Positions 1 to 6,313 are shown, counted from the stretch's first letter. The stretch is 8,584 bases of DNA from Syntrophales bacterium (GCA_023231165.1 JALNVY010000101.1:1-8584), one strand, 5' to 3'. Program-made: numbers and translations. Notes: a model not told the origin generated them from the sequence alone.

Positions 1-208
1 CGTAATGGATGTACAGGGATGTTATGAAATCGCCGGACCAGGACAACCCGGGAAGAGAGGTGATGTAATAACGGTTGGCCATGGGCAGTTCAAATATCCC
101 CGTAATCAGCAGCAGTAAGCCGGACAGGGCGATTGCCCAATGCTCGACAAGATCGATGAGATCGTGACGGACAATGAGCCCCTTTTCATTCATAATCCTG
201 TCACTCAT
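1..208 (-). CDS. Cytochrome b-type membrane subunit, N-terminal fragment (cut by window edge)
   Basis: Only the first 69 residues are visible; the gene continues beyond the left edge. It starts at an ATG (208-206) preceded by a strong AGGAGG-type ribosome site inside the end of the upstream gene, and its start overlaps the stop of that gene by 8 nt, so the two are translationally coupled. The fragment has a short basic/acidic N-terminus, then a hydrophobic segment at about residues 24-43 opening with VEHWAIALSG, then an amphipathic stretch rich in aromatic residues. The His-Trp at the start of the first membrane helix resembles the heme-ligating helix of formate dehydrogenase gamma/cytochrome b561-type subunits. 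Together with the neighbouring iron-sulfur subunit this suggests a membrane anchor passing electrons between a periplasmic partner and quinone. The family is inferred from a short fragment, and the substrate of the complex cannot be named. Confidence 0.65.
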   Translation of the reverse strand, partial: MSDRIMNEKGLIVRHDLIDLVEHWAIALSGLLLLITGIFELPMANRYYITSLPGLSWSGDFITSLYIHY

Positions 209-1211
209 GGCTGTTCTCCCCTCCTTTCACCCGGTCTTTTCTTCGGGAGAGGGCCATGAAGGCCCCGGCCACACCGGCAGCAATGCCATAAAGCGGCGCC
301 TGGAGAACGGCCTTTCCCATCTTATCCGTTTTGGCCATCCGCCTTTCTGCGGGACCCATGTCGGGCCTTCCCGGTTGTTTTTTCATCGTCCCGTTGAGAG
401 CGGTAAAAGAAACGGGGGACACATACAGGGTTGCCGTACCGCCATTTTCCTTCTTCCCGTAAATAAATCCTTTCATCACCTTGGCCCGTTCTTCCGCCAA
501 AGCATAGATTTCCTTACGGTCACCAATGAGCATGGCCTGTTGCGGGCAGGCCTCGATGCAGCCGGGAAGCTTTCCTGCCCCCAGACGGTCATTGCAGAGA
601 TCGCACTTGTACATGACACCGTTGCCGGCCAAAGTCGGCAGGATCTGAAGGTAAATCCCCACACCTGACTGGCGCTGGGGAATCTCCCAGGGACAGACGG
701 TCTTGCATTTGGCCCCTCCGAAACAGAGTTCCTGGTCGATAACCACGGCCCCGTTTTCGTATTTATGATTCGCCGCAAAGGGACAGATCGTAGCGCAGGC
801 CGGATTGTCACAGTGCATGCACCGGCGAGGCACAAAAACAATTCGCTTTTGCCCTCCTTCATCTATTTCGGCCTGGTGGACATAAATAAAGTTATAAGGA
901 GTCAGGCGGTTGAAAACCTCCCGCTTTTTCGACCAGTCCTCAATCGTCTTCCTAGGCCACGGTTCCGGTATGGGTTCGTGAATCTTCGGGATCTTATCCC
1001 TATTGATGTTCTTGCACGCCCCCACGCAGGCCGGTATATCCTTCCCCGGACATCCATCGCATCGACTCAGATCGATGAGGGTCGCCAGGCGCTTCCGGCC
1101 GGCGGCAAACCCCCTACTCGGAATGACAAGACCGGCACCCGCAGCGGTAATGCCTGTCGATACCTTGAGGAATGCCCGCCGGTTCAATCCGGTTTTCTTA
1201 TCTATAGTCAC
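201..1211 (-). CDS. Tat-exported, tail-anchored multi-cluster 4Fe-4S ferredoxin subunit (HybA/FdnH-like)
   Basis: Predicted electron-transfer subunit of 336 aa. The start is GTG at 1211-1209, with GGGAGGA 8 nt upstream. Residues 10-15 (NRRAFLK) plus the following hydrophobic stretch form a twin-arginine signal, with likely processing near residue 37. Four cysteine groups follow: C51/C54/C62/C66, C131/C134/C139/C143, C163/C169/C173, and C203/C206/C218/C222. The third group has Gly166 where the second cysteine normally sits (see findings). Residues 303-322 are a hydrophobic segment followed by RRKDR, a C-terminal membrane anchor. A Tat signal, four Fe-S groups and a tail anchor is the layout known for HybA of hydrogenase-2; FdnH of formate dehydrogenase-N shares the tail anchor. 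The protein should sit on the periplasmic face, wiring a catalytic partner to the cytochrome b encoded just downstream (8-nt overlap). No catalytic subunit is visible, so hydrogenase, formate dehydrogenase or another oxidoreductase all remain possible. Confidence 0.85.
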   Translation of the reverse strand: MTIDKKTGLNRRAFLKVSTGITAAGAGLVIPSRGFAAGRKRLATLIDLSRCDGCPGKDIPACVGACKNINRDKIPKIHEPIPEPWPRKTIEDWSKKREVFNRLTPYNFIYVHQAEIDEGGQKRIVFVPRRCMHCDNPACATICPFAANHKYENGAVVIDQELCFGGAKCKTVCPWEIPQRQSGVGIYLQILPTLAGNGVMYKCDLCNDRLGAGKLPGCIEACPQQAMLIGDRKEIYALAEERAKVMKGFIYGKKENGGTATLYVSPVSFTALNGTMKKQPGRPDMGPAERRMAKTDKMGKAVLQAPLYGIAAGVAGAFMALSRRKDRVKGGENSHE

Positions 1212-1301
1212 AATAAAGTCCTCCCTTAAGCAAGATCGACATAATGGGTCAGGGGCTTCTGAAAATCCGTCATTGCCTGCTCCGGATTCTGGATTGATTT
1301 C

Positions 1302-1330
1302 TGAATAGGCATTAAAAAAGCGGCTGTCAA
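1302..1330 (-). promoter_or_regulatory. Putative sigma70-type promoter of the ferredoxin/cytochrome b operon
   Basis: On the minus strand a perfect TTGACA (1330-1325) is followed after 17 nt by TATTCA (1307-1302), a weak -10 that matches the consensus at its first three positions only. Transcription would begin near 1295, giving a leader of about 85 nt before the GTG start at 1211. Seen by eye only; the -35 is convincing, the -10 is not. Confidence 0.35.
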
Positions 1331-1365
1331 GACCTTTTTCGTGGCCCTTTTCCTTGGTGGAACCC

Positions 1366-1393
1366 TTGACAAGATGAGGATCGTGATTATATT
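1366..1393 (+). promoter_or_regulatory. Putative sigma70-type promoter of groESL
   Basis: TTGACA (1366-1371) is followed after 16 nt by TATATT (1388-1393), close to the vegetative sigma consensus and correctly oriented for groES. The start site would be near 1400, leaving an AT-rich leader of about 75 nt (1400-1474). No CIRCE element (TTAGCACTC-N9-GAGTGCTAA), the HrcA operator common upstream of groE, is present between 1212 and 1474. No CCCCAT-type sigma32 -10 is seen either, although the -35 flank (CCCTTGACA) partly resembles a heat-shock -35. Confidence 0.5.
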
Positions 1394-1474
1394 GGCAACG
1401 TAATTTTGTTTCTAAGATTTCAATAATTTATTCGGAGAGCAATAAAATTAATTTATCTATGGGGGGTATGGCCT

Positions 1475-1765
1475 ATGAAGTTTAGACCGCTGCACGATCA
1501 AGTATTGGTTATCCGGGAGGAAAGCGAACAGAAATCCGCCGGGGGCATCATCATCCCCGATACGGCAAAGGAAAAACCCCAAAAGGGTATGCTGGTTGCC
1601 GTCGGTCCGGGAAAGATGGATCGTGAAGGAAAGCGTATCCCGTTGGAAGTAAAAACAGGGGATCGCGTTTTGTTCGGCCGCTATGGGGGCACGGAAATCA
1701 AGATCGATGGTGTGGAACATCTCATGATGAGAGTAGACGACATCCTCGGCGTTTTGGAATCATAA
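1475..1765 (+). CDS. groES: Co-chaperonin GroES (Hsp10)
   Basis: A 96-aa protein, the usual length for GroES, which forms the heptameric lid closing the GroEL folding chamber in the cytoplasm. The N-terminus KFRPLHDQVLV is the standard first beta strand. The GroEL-binding mobile loop lies at about residues 16-35 with the hydrophobic GGIIIP tripeptide region at 23-28. The segment VGPGKMDREGK (about 43-53) is the roof loop region, and the C-terminus ends in DDILGVLES as in other GroES proteins. The start ATG at 1475 is preceded by a run of six G (1461-1466) that serves as the ribosome site. It is the first gene of a two-gene operon, with groEL 18 nt downstream. Identification is secure. Confidence 0.98.
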   Translation: MKFRPLHDQVLVIREESEQKSAGGIIIPDTAKEKPQKGMLVAVGPGKMDREGKRIPLEVKTGDRVLFGRYGGTEIKIDGVEHLMMRVDDILGVLES

Positions 1766-1783
1766 CAGGAGGGAATAAAAAAA

Positions 1784-3460
1784 ATGGCAGCAAAAGAGAT
1801 TAAATACGATAGTGTAGCCCGGGAAAGAATTTTGAAGGGCGTAGATGTCTTGGCGAATGCCGTAAAAGTCACCCTGGGGCCCAAGGGACGTAACGTTGTA
1901 ATCGAGAAGAAATGGGGCGCGCCGACTATTACCAAGGATGGCGTCACCGTCGCCAAGGAGATCGAACTGGAAGATAAGTTTGAAAACATGGGCGCCCAGA
2001 TGGTTAAGGAAGTAGCCTCCCGGACATCAGACCTGGCCGGCGACGGCACCACGACCGCCACCATTCTTGCCCAGGCCATCTACCGGGAAGGATCGAAGCT
2101 CCTGGCGGCAGGGATGAATCCCATGTCACTGAAGCGGGGCGTGGACAAGGCGGTGGTCCTTGTCACGGAAGAACTGAAGAAGATGTCCAAAGCCGTCAAG
2201 GACAAGAAAGAAATCACCCAGGTTGGCGCCATCTCGGCAAACAGCGATTTCAGCATCGGCGAGATCATCTCGGATGCCATGGACAAGGTCGGCAAGGAAG
2301 GCGTCATCACCGTTCAAGATGCGAAAGGCATGGAAACCACCCTTGATATCGTGGAAGGCATGCAGTTCGACCGGGGATACATCTCCCCATATTTCATTAC
2401 CAATCCGGACAAGATGGAAGTCCGTCTCGAAGAACCCTATATACTCCTCAACGAAAAGAAGATCAGCACGATGCAGGATATGGTCCCCATCCTGGAACAG
2501 GTAGCCAAGACGGGAAGACCTCTGCTCATCATTGCCGAGGATCTGGAAGGGGAAGCCATGGCGACCCTCGTGGTCAATAAACTGCGGGGCACCATCAAAT
2601 GCGCGGCCGTCAAAGCCCCTGGCTTCGGAGACCGGCGCAAGGCCATGCTGGAAGACATCGCCATCCTGACGGGGGGCAAAGTGGTTTCCGATGATATCGG
2701 TTTGAAACTGGAAAACCTGACCCTTGCTGACCTTGGGCAGTGCAAAGAGGTTACCATCGACAAGGACAACTCCACTATCGTAGACGGGGCTGGTAAAAGC
2801 GCTGACATCCAGGCCAGGGTCAAACAGATCCGCGCCCAGATGGAGGATACAAGCTCCGATTATGACCGTGAGAAACTACAGGAACGTCTAGCCAAGATCG
2901 TGGGCGGAGTAGCCATAATCAAGGTCGGGGCGGCAACGGAAATGGAAATGAAGGAAAAGAAGGCCCGGGTGGAAGACGCCCTCAACGCTACCAGAGCGGC
3001 CGTAGAAGAAGGCATCGTTCCCGGCGGCGGCGTGGCCCTCATCCGCAGCCTGAAGGCGCTGGAAAAGGCAAAGCTTCCCGAAGATGAGCATTACGGCCTC
3101 AACATCGTTAAACGGGCGCTTGAAGAGCCCCTGCGCCAGATTGCCAACAATGCCGGTTTCGAAGGCTCCGTCGTCGTGGAAAAGGTAAAGGCCGGTAAGG
3201 ACGATTATGGTTTTGACGCCGACAAGGGCGAATATTGCAATATGATCAAGGCCGGCATTATCGATCCCACAAAGGTGACCCGTCTGGCCCTTCTGAACGC
3301 AACATCTGTTTCCTCCCTCCTGCTGACCACCGAGGCGATGGTCGCCGAGGCGCCCAAGAAAAAGGCCCCGCAGATGCTGATGCCTCCCCCCGGCGGTATG
3401 GGTGGTATGGGTGGTATGGGTGGTGGCATGGGTGGCGGCATGGACGATTACGACTATTGA
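1784..3460 (+). CDS. groEL: Chaperonin GroEL (Hsp60)
   Basis: A 558-aa protein forming the double-heptamer ATP-dependent folding chamber with GroES. The start ATG follows AGGAGGG (1767-1773). The nucleotide-binding motifs are intact: LGPKGRNV (31-38), the catalytic loop GDGTTTATI with Asp87 (86-94), and EEGIVPGGGVAL near residues 408-419. Asp399 or so in RVEDALNATRA corresponds to the ATP-hydrolysing aspartate of the equatorial domain. The protein is about 10 residues longer than E. coli GroEL, and all of the difference is in the tail. The tail consists of PKKKAPQMLMPPP (524-536), a Gly-Gly-Met repeat (537-553) and an acidic aromatic end, DDYDY. GGM tails are normal and project into the cavity; the DDYDY ending is less usual to my knowledge. 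Convergent with the acyl-CoA synthetase and followed by a strong terminator. Confidence 0.99.
   Translation: MAAKEIKYDSVARERILKGVDVLANAVKVTLGPKGRNVVIEKKWGAPTITKDGVTVAKEIELEDKFENMGAQMVKEVASRTSDLAGDGTTTATILAQAIYREGSKLLAAGMNPMSLKRGVDKAVVLVTEELKKMSKAVKDKKEITQVGAISANSDFSIGEIISDAMDKVGKEGVITVQDAKGMETTLDIVEGMQFDRGYISPYFITNPDKMEVRLEEPYILLNEKKISTMQDMVPILEQVAKTGRPLLIIAEDLEGEAMATLVVNKLRGTIKCAAVKAPGFGDRRKAMLEDIAILTGGKVVSDDIGLKLENLTLADLGQCKEVTIDKDNSTIVDGAGKSADIQARVKQIRAQMEDTSSDYDREKLQERLAKIVGGVAIIKVGAATEMEMKEKKARVEDALNATRAAVEEGIVPGGGVALIRSLKALEKAKLPEDEHYGLNIVKRALEEPLRQIANNAGFEGSVVVEKVKAGKDDYGFDADKGEYCNMIKAGIIDPTKVTRLALLNATSVSSLLLTTEAMVAEAPKKKAPQMLMPPPGGMGGMGGMGGGMGGGMDDYDY
3392..3442 (+). repeat. Short tandem repeat encoding the GroEL Gly-Gly-Met tail
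   Basis: Three 9-nt units (GGYGGTATG at 3392-3400, 3401-3409 and 3410-3418) are followed by two 12-nt units (GGTGGTGGCATG, GGTGGCGGCATG) and encode residues 537-553 of GroEL. The near-identical units are prone to slippage in multiples of three, which would change tail length without breaking the frame. This is a coding repeat, not a CRISPR or intergenic element. Confidence 0.85.
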
Positions 3461-3557
3461 TAACTCATGTGGGATTGGTTTCAAAAGGATAACGAGCCAA
3501 CGGCGAAGTTGATGAAATTATCCGACTAAAGGCGGTTAGGCATCGCCCATCAGCAAC

Positions 3558-3599
3558 AATTAAAAAGGCTGGAGATTTGTTTCTCCAGCCTTTTTAATT
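3558..3599. terminator. Bidirectional rho-independent terminator between groEL and the acyl-CoA synthetase
   Basis: A perfect 18-bp inverted repeat: the left arm 3558-3575 contains AAAAAGGCTGGAGA, the loop TTTGTT is 3576-3581, and the right arm 3582-3599 contains TCTCCAGCCTTTTT. The GC core (GGCTGGAGA) is flanked by an A-run on one side and a T-run on the other, so each strand yields a hairpin followed by a U tract. It can therefore stop groESL transcripts from the left and the acyl-CoA synthetase transcript from the right. It sits about 98 nt after the groEL stop and about 55 nt after the synthetase stop. Confidence 0.95.
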
Positions 3600-3600
3600 A

Positions 3601-3649
3601 GCAATGGGCTGGGATGGTGTTAACACCGGCAACTGATCGCAGCCATTGC
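3601..3649. repeat. Second intergenic inverted repeat with an internal 12-bp palindrome
   Basis: GCAATGGGCTG (3601-3611) pairs with CAGCCATTGC (3640-3649) as a 10-bp stem with one bulged G. Inside the enclosed 28 nt lies the perfect palindrome GGTGTTAACACC (3616-3627). The element lies directly beside the terminator and just after the acyl-CoA synthetase stop, and no T-run immediately follows it on either strand. It may be an extra 3'-end structure of the minus-strand transcript or a protein-binding palindrome. Its function is unknown. Confidence 0.5.
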
Positions 3650-3653
3650 CGTC

Positions 3654-5456
3654 TCACTTCCGGGCGTACAGCGCCTCAATCTGCTCCTTGTATTTATCGA
3701 TTACCACCCGGCGTTTGAGCTTCATCGTCTGGGTCAACAGGCCGTTTTCCAGGGTGAAGTTATCCTTCAGAAAGACAAACTTCTTGGGAATTTCATAGCC
3801 GCCGTATTTCTTCTTCAACTGCTCCGTAATCCCGTTGCTGATCATAAAGGTAATCTGCTCCCGTTCCATGAGCACATCCATGTCTTTGGGAAGATGATTC
3901 TTTTCCGCATAGGCCTCGACGGCGACAAAATCCGGCACGACCAGGCAGATCGTATGAGGACGGTTTTCTCCATACACGACGGCATTCTGGACATAGGGAT
4001 TCAGGCAGATGTCTTCCTCCATGGAGGCGGGAAAGACGAATTTGCCGTTTTCCAGTTTGAACTGCTCCTTGATCCTTCCGGTAATGAAGAGAAATCCGTC
4101 CTTATCGAGGCGTCCCCGGTCGCCCGTGCGGATGCCCCCGTCATCGGTCATGACCTCGCGGGTCTGTTCCGGCTTGTTATGGTACCCTTTCATCACATTG
4201 GGCCCATAGCAGACGATCTCGCCGTCCGTAGCCCCCTCCTGGACAACGGAGGAATCGATGACGATCTTGACCTTGTCGATGGCCTGGCCGACACTGCCCA
4301 GGCGGTATGCATAGGAGGCGTTCATGGCGATGGCGGGCGAGGTTTCCGTCATACCGTAGCAGTCATAAATCGGAATCCCGATATCGAAGAAAAACTGGGC
4401 GATATCGGGGTTCATGGCGGCGCTGCCGCTCATGCAGCCTAAAAGCCGCCCGCCCATCTTTTCCCGTACCTTCGAGAATACGATCTTATCAGCGATCCCG
4501 TATTTAAGATTCGTCAGGAAGCATGACTTGCCTTCGGCGGCCAATTCCCGCTTCTTCTTCGCCGCCGCCACTCCCATGTCAAACAGGGCCTTGGCCAGCC
4601 CGCCGGTATCTTCCATTTTCTTTTGGAGGCCGTCGTAGATCCGATTGAAGACCCGGGGTACGGCGACCAGCCAATTGGGTTTCACCATGGCCAGGTCGCC
4701 TGCCACCGTCGCCGGGCTCTCGGCAATCCCCATGGAGGCTCCCAGTTTGATGATGGCGTGGAGTTCCGCCGTCTGTCCATAGGAATGAGCCCAGGGGAGG
4801 ATGACCAGACTGCGCCCGTTTTCGTTTAGCTCCGGATACTTCTTGATTCCGGCCAGGGTATTGCTGGTCAGATTGGCATGGGAAAGGAGGACCCCCTTGG
4901 GTTCGCCGGTCGTTCCCGAGGTGTAGATCAGCCCGGCAATGTCGTCCGGCGCCGGTCGGGTGGAGGGGACAGGATGGGCCGCCCCTGTTTCTTCCACCGC
5001 CGCCATACTGCCCGCGCCGACACTGTCGATAATGAATATCTTCTCCAGGGTCGGGATGTCGCGGGGAAAATCCTTTATCTTTTCGTAGATCTCCGGTTTG
5101 GATACGAAGAGGATCTTTATCGCACTATCTTTGATGATGTACTTCCAGACAGAGAGGAGTTCCGCCTCATACATGGGTACATAGCGGCCACCTAAGCCAT
5201 AGGTCGCAAAGGAGGCAACCGGCCATTCGACGCGGTTATTGGCGATGATCCCGACAGCGTCGCCTTTCTTTACGCCAAGCTGCGCCAGGCCGCCGCGCAG
5301 GTTGTCCACCCGCCGGCCGAATTCCCGGTAGGTTATCCATTCGTAGACGCCTTGCTTGTTTTTTGTCCCGAAAAGGAGGTTGTTGGGGTATTTGGTAACG
5401 CTCTCCTCTAACAGCGCCACCAGATTATCCGGCTTATCCAATTGATACGTGTGCAT
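3654..5456 (-). CDS. Long-chain acyl-CoA synthetase (AMP-forming, FadD/FAA-type)
   Basis: A 600-aa member of the adenylate-forming (ANL) superfamily, expected to convert a fatty acid, ATP and CoA to acyl-CoA, AMP and pyrophosphate. Motifs in order: the P-loop YTSGTTGEPKG (about 178-188), PWAHSYGQ (about 221-228), YGMTETSPA (about 367-375), TGD (444-446), and the hinge GRIKEQFKLENGK (about 460-472), whose KLxNGK form is typical of long-chain acyl-CoA synthetases. A C-terminal LTQTMKLKRR (about 574-583) holds the candidate lysine(s) of the second half-reaction; the usual LTPT is LTQT here. No signal peptide or membrane helix is evident, so it is cytoplasmic or peripheral. The start at 5456 is chosen over an upstream ATG at 5492 because AAGGAG lies 6 nt before it. 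It lies 57 nt after cobK with its own candidate promoter. Chain-length preference cannot be read from sequence. Confidence 0.93.
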   Translation of the reverse strand: MHTYQLDKPDNLVALLEESVTKYPNNLLFGTKNKQGVYEWITYREFGRRVDNLRGGLAQLGVKKGDAVGIIANNRVEWPVASFATYGLGGRYVPMYEAELLSVWKYIIKDSAIKILFVSKPEIYEKIKDFPRDIPTLEKIFIIDSVGAGSMAAVEETGAAHPVPSTRPAPDDIAGLIYTSGTTGEPKGVLLSHANLTSNTLAGIKKYPELNENGRSLVILPWAHSYGQTAELHAIIKLGASMGIAESPATVAGDLAMVKPNWLVAVPRVFNRIYDGLQKKMEDTGGLAKALFDMGVAAAKKKRELAAEGKSCFLTNLKYGIADKIVFSKVREKMGGRLLGCMSGSAAMNPDIAQFFFDIGIPIYDCYGMTETSPAIAMNASYAYRLGSVGQAIDKVKIVIDSSVVQEGATDGEIVCYGPNVMKGYHNKPEQTREVMTDDGGIRTGDRGRLDKDGFLFITGRIKEQFKLENGKFVFPASMEEDICLNPYVQNAVVYGENRPHTICLVVPDFVAVEAYAEKNHLPKDMDVLMEREQITFMISNGITEQLKKKYGGYEIPKKFVFLKDNFTLENGLLTQTMKLKRRVVIDKYKEQIEALYARK

Positions 5457-5462
5457 GATAGT

Positions 5463-5468
5463 CTCCTT
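5463..5468 (-). promoter_or_regulatory. Ribosome-binding site deciding the acyl-CoA synthetase start
   Basis: AAGGAG on the minus strand (5468-5463) lies 6 nt before the ATG at 5456-5454. The alternative in-frame ATG at 5492 has only a weak GTGGA nearby and would add 12 residues (RRGNSFSKETI and so on) unlike the N-terminus of the family. Confidence 0.75.
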
Positions 5469-5510
5469 GGAAAAAGAATTTCCCCTCCTCATTCCACTCA
5501 GACGGCTTGT

Positions 5511-5539
5511 ATCTTACCTCACATGCTTATTCTTTTCAA
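5511..5539 (-). promoter_or_regulatory. Putative sigma70-type promoter for the acyl-CoA synthetase
   Basis: On the minus strand TTGAAA (5539-5534), a 17-nt spacer and TAAGAT (5516-5511) form a reasonable vegetative promoter. The -10 overlaps the cobK stop codon. Transcription would start near 5504, leaving a leader of about 48 nt before the ATG at 5456. It would allow the synthetase to be expressed independently of the corrin genes upstream. Confidence 0.4.
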
Positions 5540-6305
5540 GATATTTTATCAGTTTTTCAACGCTTTGGAACATCAAGCCATCGCCGCTCAAGGGGCGTTC
5601 GACCACAATAAGCCTGCATTTCTCCAGCCTGGCCGCCGTGATCTTTGCAGGCACACCCCCGGCGGCGCCGCTGTCTTTGGTCACCAGGACACCGACCCCG
5701 AATTTTCGGATGGTATTTATGTTTTCTTCAACAGAAAAAGGGCCCTTGGCGGCAATAACCGTTTCTCCCTGGAGGCCTGCCGCCCGGCAGGCCTCCAGGG
5801 AGTTAGGATGGGGGAGAACGCGGACAATCAGCGGCGTGCCCGTCCGTTTTGCCTCCTCGGCATAGGGGCGCAGGTTCCGGGAACCCGTGGTGAGGAGGAC
5901 CGGGTCGCCGCTGGCGCAGGCCAGGCGGGCGGCTTCGTCGTGATCGGCTGCAAAGGTAATCCTGTCCGTTTCGAAACCTACGCCGGAAGCGACTCCCAAA
6001 ATGATCCCCGGTCGGATGAAGGTAAGGCAAGGGATAGAAAGACGGTAGGCCGTCTCCACCGCCAGGGTACTGATGGCCGTAGCGTAAGGATGGGTCGCAT
6101 CGACGAGGATGCCAATGGCGTTGTCCCGAATCAGTTCCTCCAGACCCGGGGTATCGAGAGGACCGGAACGTCTCTGGAGCTGAGGATGATCAGCCAGTTC
6201 CAAAGGGATGTCCGTCGCCGTCGAGACAAGGACGGCGAATCCGGCCTTGACCAGACCTGCGGCAAGAGGCGCCGTTTCCGATGTCCCGCCCAGCAAGAGA
6301 ATCAC
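5514..6305 (-). CDS. cobK: Precorrin-6A / cobalt-precorrin-6A reductase (CobK/CbiJ)
   Basis: A 263-aa protein, the normal CobK/CbiJ size. It catalyses the NAD(P)H-dependent reduction of the (cobalt-)precorrin-6A macrocycle in corrin synthesis. Features: an N-terminal nucleotide-binding start ILLLGGTSET (2-11), VDATHPYATAIS (68-79), LLTTGSRNL (137-145), RVLPHPNSLEA (162-172), AAKGPFSVEEN (185-195), and VTKDSGAAGG (208-217), all expected of the family. The GTG at 6305 is chosen because AAGGAG lies 8 nt upstream and the protein then begins at the conserved core. A GTG at 6401 is in frame but has no ribosome site and adds 32 residues of unconserved, Gly/Pro-rich sequence. It lies 58 nt after cobJ and is the last of the four corrin genes. 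Its coding sequence contains a striking perfect hairpin at 5765-5802. Confidence 0.93.
   Translation of the reverse strand: MILLLGGTSETAPLAAGLVKAGFAVLVSTATDIPLELADHPQLQRRSGPLDTPGLEELIRDNAIGILVDATHPYATAISTLAVETAYRLSIPCLTFIRPGIILGVASGVGFETDRITFAADHDEAARLACASGDPVLLTTGSRNLRPYAEEAKRTGTPLIVRVLPHPNSLEACRAAGLQGETVIAAKGPFSVEENINTIRKFGVGVLVTKDSGAAGGVPAKITAARLEKCRLIVVERPLSGDGLMFQSVEKLIKYLEKNKHVR
5765..5802. repeat. Perfect 18-bp inverted repeat (2-nt loop) inside cobK
   Basis: The left arm 5765-5782 (CTCCCTGGAGGCCTGCCG) and right arm 5785-5802 (CGGCAGGCCTCCAGGGAG) are exact reverse complements separated by CC. It encodes residues about 169-181 of CobK (SLEACRAAGLQGE) in frame, a segment where the family normally has an S..A...G.. 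pattern, so the protein is not visibly damaged. No T-run follows it on either strand, so it is not an ordinary terminator. Confidence 0.9.
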
Positions 6306-6313
6306 GCTCGCTG

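Noticed and set aside
174..1308. Plus-strand open frames opposite the ferredoxin gene
   Set aside because: The minus strand carries four cysteine groups, a Tat signal and a coupled downstream gene; the plus-strand frames show no recognisable protein features.
1212..1474. CIRCE/HrcA operator or ROSE-type thermometer upstream of groES
   Set aside because: Neither half of the CIRCE sequence occurs. The leader is AT-rich but shows no clear hairpin masking the G-run ribosome site by eye.
3392..3442. Tandem repeats as a CRISPR or intergenic repeat array
   Set aside because: The units are 9-12 nt, contiguous without spacers, and encode the GroEL GGM tail in frame.
3490..3541. GTTAGGC (3535-3541) as the core of an integron attC site
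   Set aside because: The only possible partner, GCCAAC near 3496-3501, does not match the required RYYYAAC form and the inner arms do not pair; no cassette or integrase is present.
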